Source of the DNA: Achromobacter spanius
GTDB taxonomy: Bacteria; Pseudomonadota; Gammaproteobacteria; Burkholderiales; Burkholderiaceae_B
Length of the DNA stretch: 64,000 nt
NCBI RefSeq assembly: GCF_029637605.1
Contig: NZ_CP121261.1
Location: forward strand, 4,216,001-4,280,000
Reading direction: 5' to 3'
The first letter of the stretch is position 1, and every line of letters starts with the position of its first letter. The position numbers and the translations under genes are program-made. Below the pieces are notes generated by a model, which saw nothing but the letters and a program-made list of their open reading frames with translations, was not told the origin of the DNA and searched no databases. Shown piece by piece: positions 1-8,025 of the stretch.

Positions 1-329
1 TGAACGACGGCCGCATGGCATTCTTGCGCTTGCTGGCCACCAATACGATCTTTGACGCGGTCTTTTGCACGTCTGACCTGCTGGCGGCAGCCGCGGTGTC
101 GGAAGCGCACAATCGTGACCTGCACGTGCCGCAAGATCTGGCAGTCCTGGGTTTTACGGACGACGGGAGCGCCGCGCAATGGGCGCAAGGGCTGACCACG
201 CTTGGGGTAGATGCAGAAGATTTGGGCCGCCGTGCGGCGCAGGTGCTACTGGACCGCTTACAAGGTGAGCTGGCGCCCGGCCAACATCAAACGCTGGACG
301 TAACCTTCGAACCTCGGCTAAGCACGTAG
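1..329 (+). CDS. LacI/GalR-family transcriptional regulator, C-terminal fragment
   Basis: The reading frame is open to the left edge of the window, so the N-terminus, including the DNA-binding helix-turn-helix, lies outside. What remains is about 108 residues of a periplasmic-binding-protein-like effector domain: a segment reading VFCTSDLLAAAAV, a strand-turn of the type LAVLGFTDDG, and a tail with LGRRAAQVLLDRL followed by EPRLST. These are the usual landmarks of the C-terminal end of LacI/GalR regulators, which bind a sugar-like effector. The effector and target operon cannot be read here. The TAG stop sits inside the outer arm of the REP-like repeat that follows. Confidence 0.85.
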   Translation, partial: NDGRMAFLRLLATNTIFDAVFCTSDLLAAAAVSEAHNRDLHVPQDLAVLGFTDDGSAAQWAQGLTTLGVDAEDLGRRAAQVLLDRLQGELAPGQHQTLDVTFEPRLST

Positions 330-390
330 GATGGGTGCAGCGCGAGAGGACGGCTAAAAGAACACCGCCACCGATCGCGCGAAACCCATC
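330..390. repeat. 61-bp REP-like palindromic element, copy 1
   Basis: The element opens with GATGGGTGCAGCGCGA and closes with TCGCGCGAAACCCATC, imperfect reverse complements of each other, so the unit can fold into a hairpin. Its centre holds GGCTAAAAGAACACC. It begins immediately after the regulator's stop codon. The second copy, at 524-584, is the same length and inverted. GATGGGT-ended palindromes of this kind are common intergenic repeats in proteobacteria; whether this exact family is described I cannot tell. Confidence 0.75.
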
Positions 391-523
391 AGACGAACGC
401 GATGCTGTAGCGGGATGAATTTAGAACCGGGGCTGTACTGAATGCCGACACAGTCGAGCGTGCTGGGATTCTGCGTTGCTTGATGGCTTTGTGGCGGAAT
501 CTGCTAGGACGCTGGCGCTGCTT

Positions 524-584
524 GATGGGTTGCGCGCGATCGAGCATGGGGTTCTTTTAGCGGGTTTCTCGCGCTTCACCCATC
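524..584. repeat. 61-bp REP-like palindromic element, copy 2 (inverted)
   Basis: Read as its reverse complement this copy aligns with copy 1 over all 61 positions without a gap, sharing the GATGGGTG start, an AGCGCGAGA block, GCTAAAAGAAC in the middle and a CGATCGCGCG block before the ACCCATC end. The pair encloses about 130 bases (391-523) in which I see no gene. CGTAG precedes copy 1 and CTACG follows copy 2, so the inverted symmetry extends past the units. Confidence 0.75.
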
Positions 585-612
585 CTACGGTCGTACGGTC
601 CTGCTTCGCGCT

Positions 613-1359
613 TTATACCTCGTAGAGTGGGGGGAAGCCGCTGTCTTGCAATAGCGTATTCGCTTCTTTCAAGAATGCCGGGGTGGCGGTTTCTGGGACT
701 TGGACCAGCCATTGCACCGCTTCCTCTTTCTTGCCGCGCAGCAGCAATAGTCGGCCCAGGTGGAACATGCCGCGAAAGTCGCCGCCCTCGGCGCAACGCT
801 GGTAGCAGTCGAATGCGCGGTCCAGGTCTTGCTCGACTACCTCGCCCGCCTCGTAGAAGCGGCCGACCACGCCGATGGATTTCACATGGCCGGTCTGCGC
901 CGCTTGCTGGTAAAGCGCCAGTGCCGCGGCCTTGTTTTGCGTGACACCGCCCCGGCCGGCGCGCAGCATGTGCGCGTAGTTGTACATGCCCCAATCCAGG
1001 CCACGGTCGGCGGCCAGCCTGAACCAGTATGCAGCGACGGTATCGTCAGCCGCCACGCCCCAGCCATTTTCGTAGCAGCGGCCCACCATATTGATGGCCA
1101 TCGGATGATCGGCATTGGCGGCGCGCTTGAACCAGGCCAGCGCGGTTTCGGGCTGGCGCGCCACGCCCACGCCGTCCAGCAGCATCTGGCCGTAGATGGT
1201 CTGCGCTTCGACCAATCCAAGCTCGGCCGCGGCCCCGATCCAGGCGGCGTAGGGTTCCGGCGGGCCCTCGCGCAGCTGGGCCAGTTGCTCCGGCGTGGTC
1301 GCGGCGACATCGGCGGCCGTGTAAGAGGTCTTCACTGCGGTCTCCACTGCGGTCTTCAA
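613..1359 (-). CDS. Sel1-repeat (TPR-like) protein
   Basis: A 248-residue helical-repeat protein. Successive Sel1 repeats are visible (for example [74 protein letters not shown]), each about 36 residues with the small-residue/aromatic pattern of the family. Such proteins act as protein-protein scaffolds; no signal peptide or membrane segment is seen, so this one is probably cytoplasmic. The start is TTG, overlapping the lipB stop as TTGA, and is supported by a GAAGGAG ribosome binding site at good spacing. Translation is therefore probably coupled to lipB. The partner and process are unknown. Confidence 0.85.
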   Translation of the reverse strand: MKTAVETAVKTSYTAADVAATTPEQLAQLREGPPEPYAAWIGAAAELGLVEAQTIYGQMLLDGVGVARQPETALAWFKRAANADHPMAINMVGRCYENGWGVAADDTVAAYWFRLAADRGLDWGMYNYAHMLRAGRGGVTQNKAAALALYQQAAQTGHVKSIGVVGRFYEAGEVVEQDLDRAFDCYQRCAEGGDFRGMFHLGRLLLLRGKKEEAVQWLVQVPETATPAFLKEANTLLQDSGFPPLYEV

Positions 1360-2006
1360 AGCGTGCTCCTTCTGCGACGCCAGGCGTCCGCCAGATTGTG
1401 CGCCAGCGCGTCGCCCACGTCGGTGGGCAAGCGGCGCACGCCGCAGGCCGCCATGTCAACGGTGCGCAGCCCTTCGTAGCCGCAGGGGTTGATGCCCAGG
1501 AAAGGGGCCAGGTCCATGTCCACGTTCAGCGACACGCCATGATAGGCGCGCCCGTTGCGGATCTTGATGCCCAGCGCGGCGATCTTGGCCAGTTCGCCAC
1601 CGCCGGGGCCCAGATCGGGATCCGGCACGTACACGCCCGGCGCGCCGGGCTTGCGACAGGCGCCGTCCACGCCATGCTGCGTCAGCGTGTCGATCACGGC
1701 GCCTTCAAGCAGCGTGACGTATTCCTTCACGTACATATCCACACGGCGCAGGTCGAACAGCGCGTACGCCATGACCTGCCCGGGGCCGTGATAAGTCACC
1801 TGGCCGCCACGGTCGCAATGAACGATGGGGATGTTGCCGGGGTTCAGCACATGTTGCGGCAGGCCGGCCTGGCCCAGCGTGTAGACCGGCGCGTGCTCGC
1901 AAAGCCAGATCTCGTCAGGCGTATCGGCGCCGCGCAGCGAGGTATACGCCTGCATGTCCTGCCAGACCGGCAGATAGTCCGCCGGCCGCGCGAGCCACTT
2001 GATCAC
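1356..2006 (-). CDS. lipB: Lipoyl(octanoyl) transferase LipB
   Basis: Transfers octanoate from octanoyl-ACP to the lipoyl domains of E2 subunits and GcvH, the first committed step of protein lipoylation in the cytoplasm. The 216-residue length is normal. Signature segments are present: [12 protein letters not shown], the lysine in [10 protein letters not shown], and the catalytic cysteine in [14 protein letters not shown]. The start is GTG. DUF493 lies 12 bases upstream, the usual neighbour in beta- and gammaproteobacteria. The expected partner lipA is not downstream; its place is taken by the Sel1-repeat gene. Confidence 0.97.
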   Translation of the reverse strand: MIKWLARPADYLPVWQDMQAYTSLRGADTPDEIWLCEHAPVYTLGQAGLPQHVLNPGNIPIVHCDRGGQVTYHGPGQVMAYALFDLRRVDMYVKEYVTLLEGAVIDTLTQHGVDGACRKPGAPGVYVPDPDLGPGGGELAKIAALGIKIRNGRAYHGVSLNVDMDLAPFLGINPCGYEGLRTVDMAACGVRRLPTDVGDALAHNLADAWRRRRSTL

Positions 2007-2018
2007 GGCAATTCCGGT

Positions 2019-2291
2019 TTACAGAACGATGGACACCATCGGATGGCCGTGCAGGGCCTTGTACAGGTTGTCCAATTGCTCGCGCGAGGTGGCGCGCACG
2101 ATGAACGTCAGGCCCATGTAGTTGCCGCCTTTGCTGGGCCGCATCTCGACCGTGGCGGCGTCAAAACCGGGGTCGAATTGCAGCACGACGTCAGTCAGCG
2201 TCTGGGCGAATTCGGGATGCTGCTTGCCCATGACCTTGATGGGAAAGTCGCTGGGATATTCAATAAGCGATTCTTCGGGCGGAATATGCAT
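2019..2291 (-). CDS. ybeD: DUF493 family protein (YbeD-like)
   Basis: A 90-residue protein matching the YbeD/DUF493 family: an N-terminal YPSDFPIKVMG strand, a central PSKGGNYMGLTF segment and a C-terminal YKALHGHPMVSIVL end. The fold is an ACT-like alpha/beta sandwich, and the family is genetically tied to lipB, but no enzymatic role has been settled. It is the first gene of an apparent DUF493-lipB-Sel1 operon. An inverted repeat in the leader (2313-2342) may affect its expression. Confidence 0.93.
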   Translation of the reverse strand: MHIPPEESLIEYPSDFPIKVMGKQHPEFAQTLTDVVLQFDPGFDAATVEMRPSKGGNYMGLTFIVRATSREQLDNLYKALHGHPMVSIVL

Positions 2292-2312
2292 GAGTGGACC
2301 CTAGAGAGGTGG

Positions 2313-2342
2313 TTGCCCCTGAATGTTTTTATATGGGGGCAA
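2313..2342. promoter_or_regulatory. Inverted repeat upstream of DUF493-lipB
   Basis: TTGCCCC and GGGGCAA form perfect 7-base arms around a 16-base AT-rich spacer that includes TTTTTATAT. It lies 22-51 bases upstream of the DUF493 start, so it could be an operator at the promoter or a hairpin in the mRNA leader. Only the symmetry is seen; function is inferred. Confidence 0.35.
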
Positions 2343-2372
2343 GCTGCGCACAGGCAAGACCGGCCGGAAGGT

Positions 2373-2395
2373 CGGGCGGCTGTGGCAGCCGCCCG
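2373..2395 (-). terminator. Hairpin after the aminotransferase gene
   Basis: CGGGCGGCTG and CAGCCGCCCG pair perfectly around a 3-base loop, just downstream of the aminotransferase stop codon. No T-tract follows on the minus strand, so it may terminate weakly or only stabilise the mRNA end. Confidence 0.45.
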
Positions 2396-2405
2396 GTACA
2401 GCGGC

Positions 2406-3272
2406 TTACAGCGCGGCGATGCGGGCATCATAACCCGCTCGCAACTGCTCAAAAACAGGGCCGGGCTTGCCCGAACCCACCGGCTTTCCGTCAAGGGTGA
2501 CGATAGCCAGCACTTCCTTGGTGGCCGAAGACAGCATCAACTCGTCGGCGGATTCCACCTCTTGCTGGCTGATGCGGCGCGACTCGAACGGGATGCCCGC
2601 TGCTTCGGCCAATTCGCCCATCAGGCCGTAGCGGATGCCTTCCAGGATCAGGTTGTTCTTGGGCGGCGCCAGCAGCTTGCCGCCTGACACGACCCAGATG
2701 TTGGTGGACGAGCCTTCGGTCAGGTAGCCATCGCGAAACTGCACGACTTCGTCGGCGTTCGCATCCACCGCCTGCTGCTTGGCCAGCACGTTACCCAACA
2801 GCGACACCGACTTGATCTCGCAATGCAGCCAGCGTTCGTCGGGAATGCTGATGGCGGCCAAGCCCTGGGTGCGTTGCGCGGCGGGTGGCGGCGACCACGG
2901 AGAGATCATGCCGAACACGGTGGGCGTGACCGGCGTGGCGGGAAATTGATGGTCGCGCTTGGCAACGCCGCGCGTGACCTGCAAGTACACGATGCAGGTG
3001 TCCAGCGTGGTGCGCGCCAACAACTGTTCAATCAGGCTGACCCAGCCCGCGCGGTCAAACGGCTGCGCAATCCGCAGGGCCGCCAGGCTGCGGTCCAGAC
3101 GATTCAGGTGCTCGGCCATGCGGAACGCCTTGCCCTGATACACGGGGACGACTTCGTAGATGCCGTCGCCAAAAATAAAGCCGCGGTCGAGGACAGAGAT
3201 TTTGGCCTCATCCACGCGCAGGAACTCACCGTTGAGATACACCTGGCTTTCGCCCGGCACGCCCGGAATCAT
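2406..3272 (-). CDS. dat: Class IV aminotransferase, D-amino acid transaminase type
   Basis: A 288-residue fold-type IV PLP enzyme. The start region YLNGEFLRVDEAKISVLDRGFIFGDGIYEVV is typical of D-alanine/branched-chain aminotransferases, the catalytic lysine is in CEIKSVSLLGNV, and the phosphate-binding part is SSTNIW followed by ILEGIRYG. The family transfers amino groups between D-amino acids (or branched-chain L-amino acids) and 2-oxo acids; the position beside DUF493 and dacC favours D-amino acid transaminase and peptidoglycan precursor supply. The ATG at 3272 is chosen because AGGAGA lies six bases upstream; a TTG seven codons earlier has no such site. It could instead be an ilvE-like enzyme or a lyase of the same fold. 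Confidence 0.85.
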   Translation of the reverse strand: MIPGVPGESQVYLNGEFLRVDEAKISVLDRGFIFGDGIYEVVPVYQGKAFRMAEHLNRLDRSLAALRIAQPFDRAGWVSLIEQLLARTTLDTCIVYLQVTRGVAKRDHQFPATPVTPTVFGMISPWSPPPAAQRTQGLAAISIPDERWLHCEIKSVSLLGNVLAKQQAVDANADEVVQFRDGYLTEGSSTNIWVVSGGKLLAPPKNNLILEGIRYGLMGELAEAAGIPFESRRISQQEVESADELMLSSATKEVLAIVTLDGKPVGSGKPGPVFEQLRAGYDARIAAL

Positions 3273-3335
3273 GCGGGTCTCCTGAAGGATCAAACGTAAA
3301 GGACGAACCGGAATGGTTCGCCCCAGAATGGCAAA

Positions 3336-3361
3336 CGGGCGTTTCGCGTACGAAACGCCCG
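3336..3361 (-). terminator. Hairpin downstream of the D-Ala-D-Ala carboxypeptidase gene
   Basis: CGGGCGTTTCG and CGAAACGCCCG form a perfect 11-bp stem with a 4-base loop between the carboxypeptidase stop and the aminotransferase start. On the minus strand the stem is followed by TTTG, so it could be a short-tailed intrinsic terminator. Confidence 0.6.
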
Positions 3362-3408
3362 CTGCTAGCTTACACCCGCGATCGCGCCCATGGCGCGGCG
3401 CGGTGCGC

Positions 3409-4671
3409 TTATTGGAACCAGCGCTTCACGGTGTCGACCATGCGGCCAAAGAAGCCCGCGCGTTCCACGGCATCCTGCACCACCAGCGGTTCGGTGCGCA
3501 GCACCTTGCCATCCAGCGTGAATTGCAGCGTGCCCACCTGTTGGCCCTTGGCCAGCGGGGCGATCAGCGGATCGGTGCGCTGGGCCACCGGCTTCAAATC
3601 ACCGGCCTTGCCGCGCGGCACCGCAATCGACACCGGGTTCGGGGGACCCAGCTTGACGTTGTCAGCCGTGCCTTCCCAGACGCGGGCATCGATACCGGGT
3701 TGGCTCTTGTCGAACAGCTTCACGGTATCGAAGTTCTGGAAGCTCCAGTTCAAGAGCTTCAGGCTTTCTTCGGCGCGCGTGGCTTCGCTGTCGGTACCCA
3801 CCACCACCACCAGGATGCGGCGGTCGCCGCGCACCGCGGTCGACACCAGGCAATAGCCGGCCGATTCGGTATGGCCCGTCTTCATGCCGTCCACCGACGG
3901 GTCGGCCCACAGCAGGCGGTTGCGGTTCGGCTGCGTGATCTTGTTGTACGTGTAGCTCTTCTGCTTGTAGTAGTGGAAGTAGTCGGGATGATCGGTGATC
4001 AGATGCGCCGACAAGGTGGCCAGGTCGCGCGTGGACGTCACGTGCTGCGGATCCGGCAAACCGGTCGAGTTCATGAAGTGAGTGTTCTTCATGCCCAGGC
4101 GCTCGGCTTCCTGGTTCATCAGCGCGGCGAAGGCGGATTCGCTGCCGCCCACGGCTTCGGCCAGCGCCACGGAGGCGTCGTTGCCGGACTGCACGATCAT
4201 GCCTTGATTCAGTTCGTCGACCGTGACGGGTTTGCGCGGTTCGATGAACATGCGCGAACCGCCCGTGCGCCAGGCGTGCTCGGACACCGGCACCGTCTGC
4301 TCCAGCGTCAGGCGTTTTTCTTCCAGTGCGTTGAACACGACATAGGCCGTCATGATCTTGGTCAGCGATGCCGGCTCGACCTTCATGTCGGGGTTGGACG
4401 CGGCCAAGGTCTGGCCGCTGTTCACGTCGATGACGATCCAAGCCTTCGCCGCGATGGTGGGCGCCGGAACCGCTGACACATCACCCACCGGCACCGCGCC
4501 CGAGGCCGTAGGAGCCGGTGCCGTAGCGCCGGCCGCGGCCGGCGTGGCGGCGGGCGCCTGTTGCGACCAGGCGGGCATCGAGGCCGCAAGCATCGCCGAC
4601 AACACAGCGCCTGTAACCAGGCGGCGGGTAAAGACAACGGGAGAGTGAACGGAATAAGGCAATTTCTTCAT
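3409..4671 (-). CDS. dacC: D-alanyl-D-alanine carboxypeptidase (PBP5/6 family)
   Basis: A 420-residue exported serine peptidase that trims the terminal D-alanine from peptidoglycan pentapeptides. The chosen ATG gives MKKLPYS, then a basic/hydrophobic signal peptide ending near PAWSQQ. The three active-site motifs are present: SLTK (in PASLTKIMTAYVV), SGN (in QSGNDASVAL) and KTG (in MKTGHTESAGYC). The C-terminus, GFFGRMVDTVKRWFQ, is the amphipathic helix that holds PBP5-type enzymes on the outer face of the inner membrane. A longer frame upstream lacks a signal peptide and is ignored. Between dacA and dacC the choice of symbol is uncertain. Confidence 0.93.
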   Translation of the reverse strand: MKKLPYSVHSPVVFTRRLVTGAVLSAMLAASMPAWSQQAPAATPAAAGATAPAPTASGAVPVGDVSAVPAPTIAAKAWIVIDVNSGQTLAASNPDMKVEPASLTKIMTAYVVFNALEEKRLTLEQTVPVSEHAWRTGGSRMFIEPRKPVTVDELNQGMIVQSGNDASVALAEAVGGSESAFAALMNQEAERLGMKNTHFMNSTGLPDPQHVTSTRDLATLSAHLITDHPDYFHYYKQKSYTYNKITQPNRNRLLWADPSVDGMKTGHTESAGYCLVSTAVRGDRRILVVVVGTDSEATRAEESLKLLNWSFQNFDTVKLFDKSQPGIDARVWEGTADNVKLGPPNPVSIAVPRGKAGDLKPVAQRTDPLIAPLAKGQQVGTLQFTLDGKVLRTEPLVVQDAVERAGFFGRMVDTVKRWFQ

Positions 4672-4725
4672 CGGCAACGTGGGTCCCAGGAAAGACGCCC
4701 GCTGGCGCGGGGCTGATGGCTGACA

Positions 4726-4752
4726 ATTATAGGCAGGCGATTGGACCGGTCC
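4726..4752 (-). promoter_or_regulatory. Probable promoter of the carboxypeptidase gene with a palindrome at the -35 side
   Basis: On the minus strand a perfect TATAAT hexamer (4731 to 4726) lies about 55 bases upstream of the chosen ATG. Upstream of it is the 10-base palindrome GGACCGGTCC (4743-4752), where the -35 box would sit. No good TTGACA is seen, which would fit an activator-dependent promoter. Confidence 0.45.
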
Positions 4753-4841
4753 GCTTCGCAGGGGGTTCCCGGTGCATTTAAAACATGCAACTTGATGCAA
4801 CCTGACGCCTGGCTGATGCACGCTGACGTCGGCCGACAGCG

Positions 4842-5495
4842 TCAGTCCAGCGCCACTTTCAACCGCGCTTGCACCAGTTGCCGCAGCACCAGCAGCTTGC
4901 CGTGAAAGAAATGAGATGCGCCGGGCACCACCACAACGGGAATCGAACGCGGACGCGCCCAATCCATCGCTTCCGACAGCGGCACCACTTCGTCTTCTTC
5001 GCCGTGGACCATCAGCGTGTCGTCCGGCACCTGCACTTCATGGGACTGAAAGCGGTTGACCGCCGGCCCCATCAGCATCAGCGCGCAAGGCAATACCGCA
5101 TCGCCCGCCTCGGCCAGTGCGGCATAGGTTTGCGCGGCAACGGCGGTGCCGAACGAAAAGCCCGCCAGCACCCAGGGCGCGTCGGCCAGTTCAGGATGCA
5201 GTTCGCGCATTTGCGCCACCACCGCCAGCATGTCCTGCGTTTCGCCCACCGACTTGTCGAACTCGCCTTCCGACTGACCCACGCCACGGAAGTTGGGGCG
5301 CACCGCCACCAGGCCATGCTGCACGCAAGCGCGCGACAGGGTTGTGACGACCTTGTTTTCGCGCGCACCGCCTTGCAAGGGATGTGGGTGCAGGACCAGG
5401 GCCCAGCCTCGCGGCGTGCCTGCAGGCCAATCGACGGCGCAATCGATGCGGCCGGCGGGGCCGGTGAAGGCGTGAGTATCAGAGCGTGCGGACAT
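4842..5495 (-). CDS. Alpha/beta hydrolase of the short COG2945-like type
   Basis: A 217-residue cytoplasmic hydrolase. The order of motifs is LHPHPLQGGARENKVV (oxyanion region), RPNFRGVGQSEG, the nucleophile elbow GFSFGT with serine, an acid in HGEEDEVVPL, and the histidine in GASHFFHGKL, giving a full Ser-Asp/Glu-His triad. Relatives are annotated as dienelactone-hydrolase-like or serine esterases without a firm substrate. It lies about 170 bases upstream of the carboxypeptidase gene on the same strand, with a promoter between, so the two are probably separate units. Confidence 0.85.
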   Translation of the reverse strand: MSARSDTHAFTGPAGRIDCAVDWPAGTPRGWALVLHPHPLQGGARENKVVTTLSRACVQHGLVAVRPNFRGVGQSEGEFDKSVGETQDMLAVVAQMRELHPELADAPWVLAGFSFGTAVAAQTYAALAEAGDAVLPCALMLMGPAVNRFQSHEVQVPDDTLMVHGEEDEVVPLSEAMDWARPRSIPVVVVPGASHFFHGKLLVLRQLVQARLKVALD

Positions 5496-5556
5496 GGATC
5501 AACTCAACGTGCGTAAAGAGAATGGAAAAGCGGGAAACGGAAAACGGAAAACGATG

Positions 5557-6246
5557 TTAACCGCCCGCTTTGGCGGCGGGCGTCATCGTGGCCGGCGTCG
5601 TCGTTGCAGGCTTCATCGTGGCGGGGGCCATGGTGGTGGCCAGCCATTGCGCCAACTGGTCGGCCGCCTGGTCGGTGGCTTGCCGCAACGCGGCCACCCC
5701 GCCCGCGGCGTCCTGCGTGGGCGCGGGCGCCTGCACCAGGATGCGGGTTTGATCGACGACCGAGCGGCCATTGACCAATACCGCCTGCAGCAGGATGCGC
5801 CCCTGGCTGGTCTGGCCGTCTTCCGAGAACACCTGTTCGAACTGCGACAGGGAAACCTGCAATTGCGGCGTCTGAAGATTGACGCGATCAGCCAGAACGG
5901 GACCCTGACGCGACAGGCGGTCGGTAATGCGCTGGCGCACCAGCTCGGACGGCGCCGATGCCCAGCGGTAGGTGGCATAGGCCTTGGGCGCGGCGCTGTC
6001 GCCCACCCGCCAGATCACGCCGGTATCCGACAAGGCGGGCGACGCCTGGAAGCTCATCGCAATGGGTGCGCGTGCCGGCAAGGCGGGGGCTGGCTGGGCG
6101 TCCAGCCCCAGGTCGAAGACTGACGGCGGCGCAGGCACGCGGCCAATACCGCAACCCGCAAGCGCCAGCGTCAACGTCAAGGTCACAGTCAGGGTCAACG
6201 TCCGGGTCACCATCGAAACGGCGCAACGCATCTTCAGCATCTTCAT
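5557..6246 (-). CDS. ABC transport auxiliary lipoprotein (PqiC/ABC_trans_aux family)
   Basis: A 229-residue outer-membrane-type lipoprotein: a signal peptide made largely of Thr-Leu repeats ends in LALAGC, where the cysteine would be lipidated. The body (VFDLGL, then YATYRWASAPSELVRQRI, later LQVSLSQFEQVF) matches the auxiliary component of Mla/Pqi-type lipid transporters. It is the last gene of a four-gene operon and its ATG overlaps the stop of the MCE gene by four bases. The C-terminus is a low-complexity tail with repeated PAT units. Role inferred: outer-membrane partner of the transporter. Confidence 0.87.
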   Translation of the reverse strand: MKMLKMRCAVSMVTRTLTLTVTLTLTLALAGCGIGRVPAPPSVFDLGLDAQPAPALPARAPIAMSFQASPALSDTGVIWRVGDSAAPKAYATYRWASAPSELVRQRITDRLSRQGPVLADRVNLQTPQLQVSLSQFEQVFSEDGQTSQGRILLQAVLVNGRSVVDQTRILVQAPAPTQDAAGGVAALRQATDQAADQLAQWLATTMAPATMKPATTTPATMTPAAKAGG

Positions 6247-7199
6247 TTGGGCTGCCTCCCGAAACCGGCGAACCCGGCTTCGCCAGGCCCAGGCGCAACA
6301 GGCGCCGGGCCGAACAAGAACGATTGCGGCGTGCTGTCGACACGGCGCAGGGTCACGGCCGCTCCGCGCGCAGCCGCGCTGACGTTGCCGGCCATGTTGG
6401 TAACGGCGGGCAAGGTCTCGCCGTCCAGCCGGGCGGCGGCCAGGGCGATGTCGTTCAGGCTGCGCGTGGCCACTGACAAGGGGCCATCGGGCGCGTTCAG
6501 GCGTGCCACCGCCTGGCGAGCCTGCTGCGCCAGATCGGCAATCTCGCGCGCTGCGCGATCCGCCTGGCGTGAGGTGTTGTTCAGCGAATCCAGCAGCGGG
6601 CCCAGCTTGGCCATCGTGGGCGCCAGGTCGCGGCTGGCTTGCCGCAATGACTGCGTGATGTCGGTGGCGTTTTGCAGGCTGGCGGTCAGCGCTTGCACGT
6701 TCTGTTCGCTCAGCACGCGGCGCAGTTGCTCGGTGGCTTCTTCCACGTTTGAAATCAGCTTGCCGCCGCGTTGCTCGATACGGTCAAGAAAGCCCGGGCG
6801 CAGCGGAATGGCGGCGGGATTTTCCGCCGTGGACGTCAGGCGCTTGATCGACGAGCCGTCGTCGCGCAGCTCGACATTGGCCATGCCCGTCACGCCCTGC
6901 ACGCCCAGTTCGGCCCAGGTCGATTCAGTGATCGGCGTGTTCGGCGCCACGCCGATGCGGATGCGCACCTGGCCCGGCTTCTTGGGGTTCAGCGCCAGCG
7001 ACTGCACCTTGCCCACCGGCACGCCCTGATAGCGCACGGCCGATTGCGGGTTCAGGCCGCTGACGGCCGTGGCCGAGATGATTTCGTACGTTTGCAGTTG
7101 GGTCCGGTCCCGGCCAATCCAGACGGCCACCAGCACGGCGGCGGCCAGCAGGACCAGCGTGAAGATGCCGGCCATGAGCGCATGACTACGGTTTTCCAT
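6243..7199 (-). CDS. MCE/MlaD-family substrate-binding protein
   Basis: A 318-residue protein with an N-terminal membrane anchor (LMAGIFTLVLLAAAVLVAVWI) and a single MCE domain (YEIISATAVSGLNPQSAVRYQGVPVGKVQ, then ELGVQGVTGMANVEL). MCE proteins form hexameric rings that pass lipids between the two membranes. The rest (about residues 150-290) is helical with many Gln/Ala, as in longer PqiB/MlaD relatives. The ATG at 7199 is chosen over an upstream one because the MCE family begins just before its transmembrane helix; this gives a 14-base overlap with the ATPase gene. Confidence 0.92.
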   Translation of the reverse strand: MENRSHALMAGIFTLVLLAAAVLVAVWIGRDRTQLQTYEIISATAVSGLNPQSAVRYQGVPVGKVQSLALNPKKPGQVRIRIGVAPNTPITESTWAELGVQGVTGMANVELRDDGSSIKRLTSTAENPAAIPLRPGFLDRIEQRGGKLISNVEEATEQLRRVLSEQNVQALTASLQNATDITQSLRQASRDLAPTMAKLGPLLDSLNNTSRQADRAAREIADLAQQARQAVARLNAPDGPLSVATRSLNDIALAAARLDGETLPAVTNMAGNVSAAARGAAVTLRRVDSTPQSFLFGPAPVAPGPGEAGFAGFGRQPK

Positions 7200-8025
7200 G
7201 ATGCAATCCCTTCGGCGCCAGATCCCCAAGCGCGCGCAAGCCGCGTTCGCCCAGGAAGAACGTGTGAATGAACGGGTGATCGACCTTCAGTACTTCCGGC
7301 ACCGTGTCGCACACGATCACCCGCTTGTCCGCCAGCACGGCAACACGGGTGGCCAACGCCAGCAGCGTGTCCAGATCGTGCGTCACCATGACGACGGTAA
7401 ACCCCAACTGCCGATGCAGGCTGCGCACCAGGTCCACGAATTCGTCCGAGCGCAGCGGGTCCAGGCCGGCCGTGGGCTCGTCCAGGAACAGCAATTCCGG
7501 GTCCAGCGACAAGGCGCGCGCCAGCGCCACGCGCTTGACCATGCCGCCGGACAAATCCGACGGCCGCTTGTCGGCATCATTGGCCGTCAGCCCCACCATG
7601 GCCAGCCGGCACATGACGACGTCGCGCACCAGGTCTTCCGGCACCGTACGCAGTTCGCGCAGCGGCAAGGCCACATTGTCGAACACGGACAAGGCCGAGA
7701 ACAGCGCCCCCGCCTGAAACAGCATGCCCCATCGGTACGACAGGCGCCGGCGCTCGCCGGGCGTCAGGTCAAACAAGGAATGCCCCAGCACTTTCACGCT
7801 GCCGGCGGCGGGCTGGTCCAGGCCGATGATCTGCCGCAGCAACACCGTCTTGCCCGTGCCCGAACCGCCCACCAGCACCAGGATTTCGCCCGGGAAGACG
7901 GTCAGGTCAAGGTTGTCGTGAACCACATGGTCGCCAAAGGCCGTACGCAGTCCGCGCACCGTGATGACGGGTTCAACCGTGATGCTGTCATCGGTGAACA
8001 ATCGATGTTGCAGGGCGCTGTTCAT
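7186..8025 (-). CDS. Mla-type lipid ABC transporter ATPase
   Basis: A 279-residue ATP-binding subunit with Walker A GGSGTGKT, Q-loop MLFQAGALFSALSVFDN, signature LSGGMVKR, Walker B LLFLDEPTAGLD and the switch histidine in VTHDLDT. The ALFSALSV segment is characteristic of MlaF-like ATPases. It energises lipid movement through the MlaE-like permease, whose stop codon overlaps this start by one base (TGATG). Energy coupling at the cytoplasmic face is known for the family; the direction of transport is not shown by the sequence. Confidence 0.94.
   Translation of the reverse strand: MNSALQHRLFTDDSITVEPVITVRGLRTAFGDHVVHDNLDLTVFPGEILVLVGGSGTGKTVLLRQIIGLDQPAAGSVKVLGHSLFDLTPGERRRLSYRWGMLFQAGALFSALSVFDNVALPLRELRTVPEDLVRDVVMCRLAMVGLTANDADKRPSDLSGGMVKRVALARALSLDPELLFLDEPTAGLDPLRSDEFVDLVRSLHRQLGFTVVMVTHDLDTLLALATRVAVLADKRVIVCDTVPEVLKVDHPFIHTFFLGERGLRALGDLAPKGLHHGKP

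Noticed and set aside
1398..2687. 429-codon plus-strand frame across lipB, DUF493 and the aminotransferase
   Set aside because: Runs antisense through three recognisable genes and their gaps; His/Gln/Arg-rich shadow.
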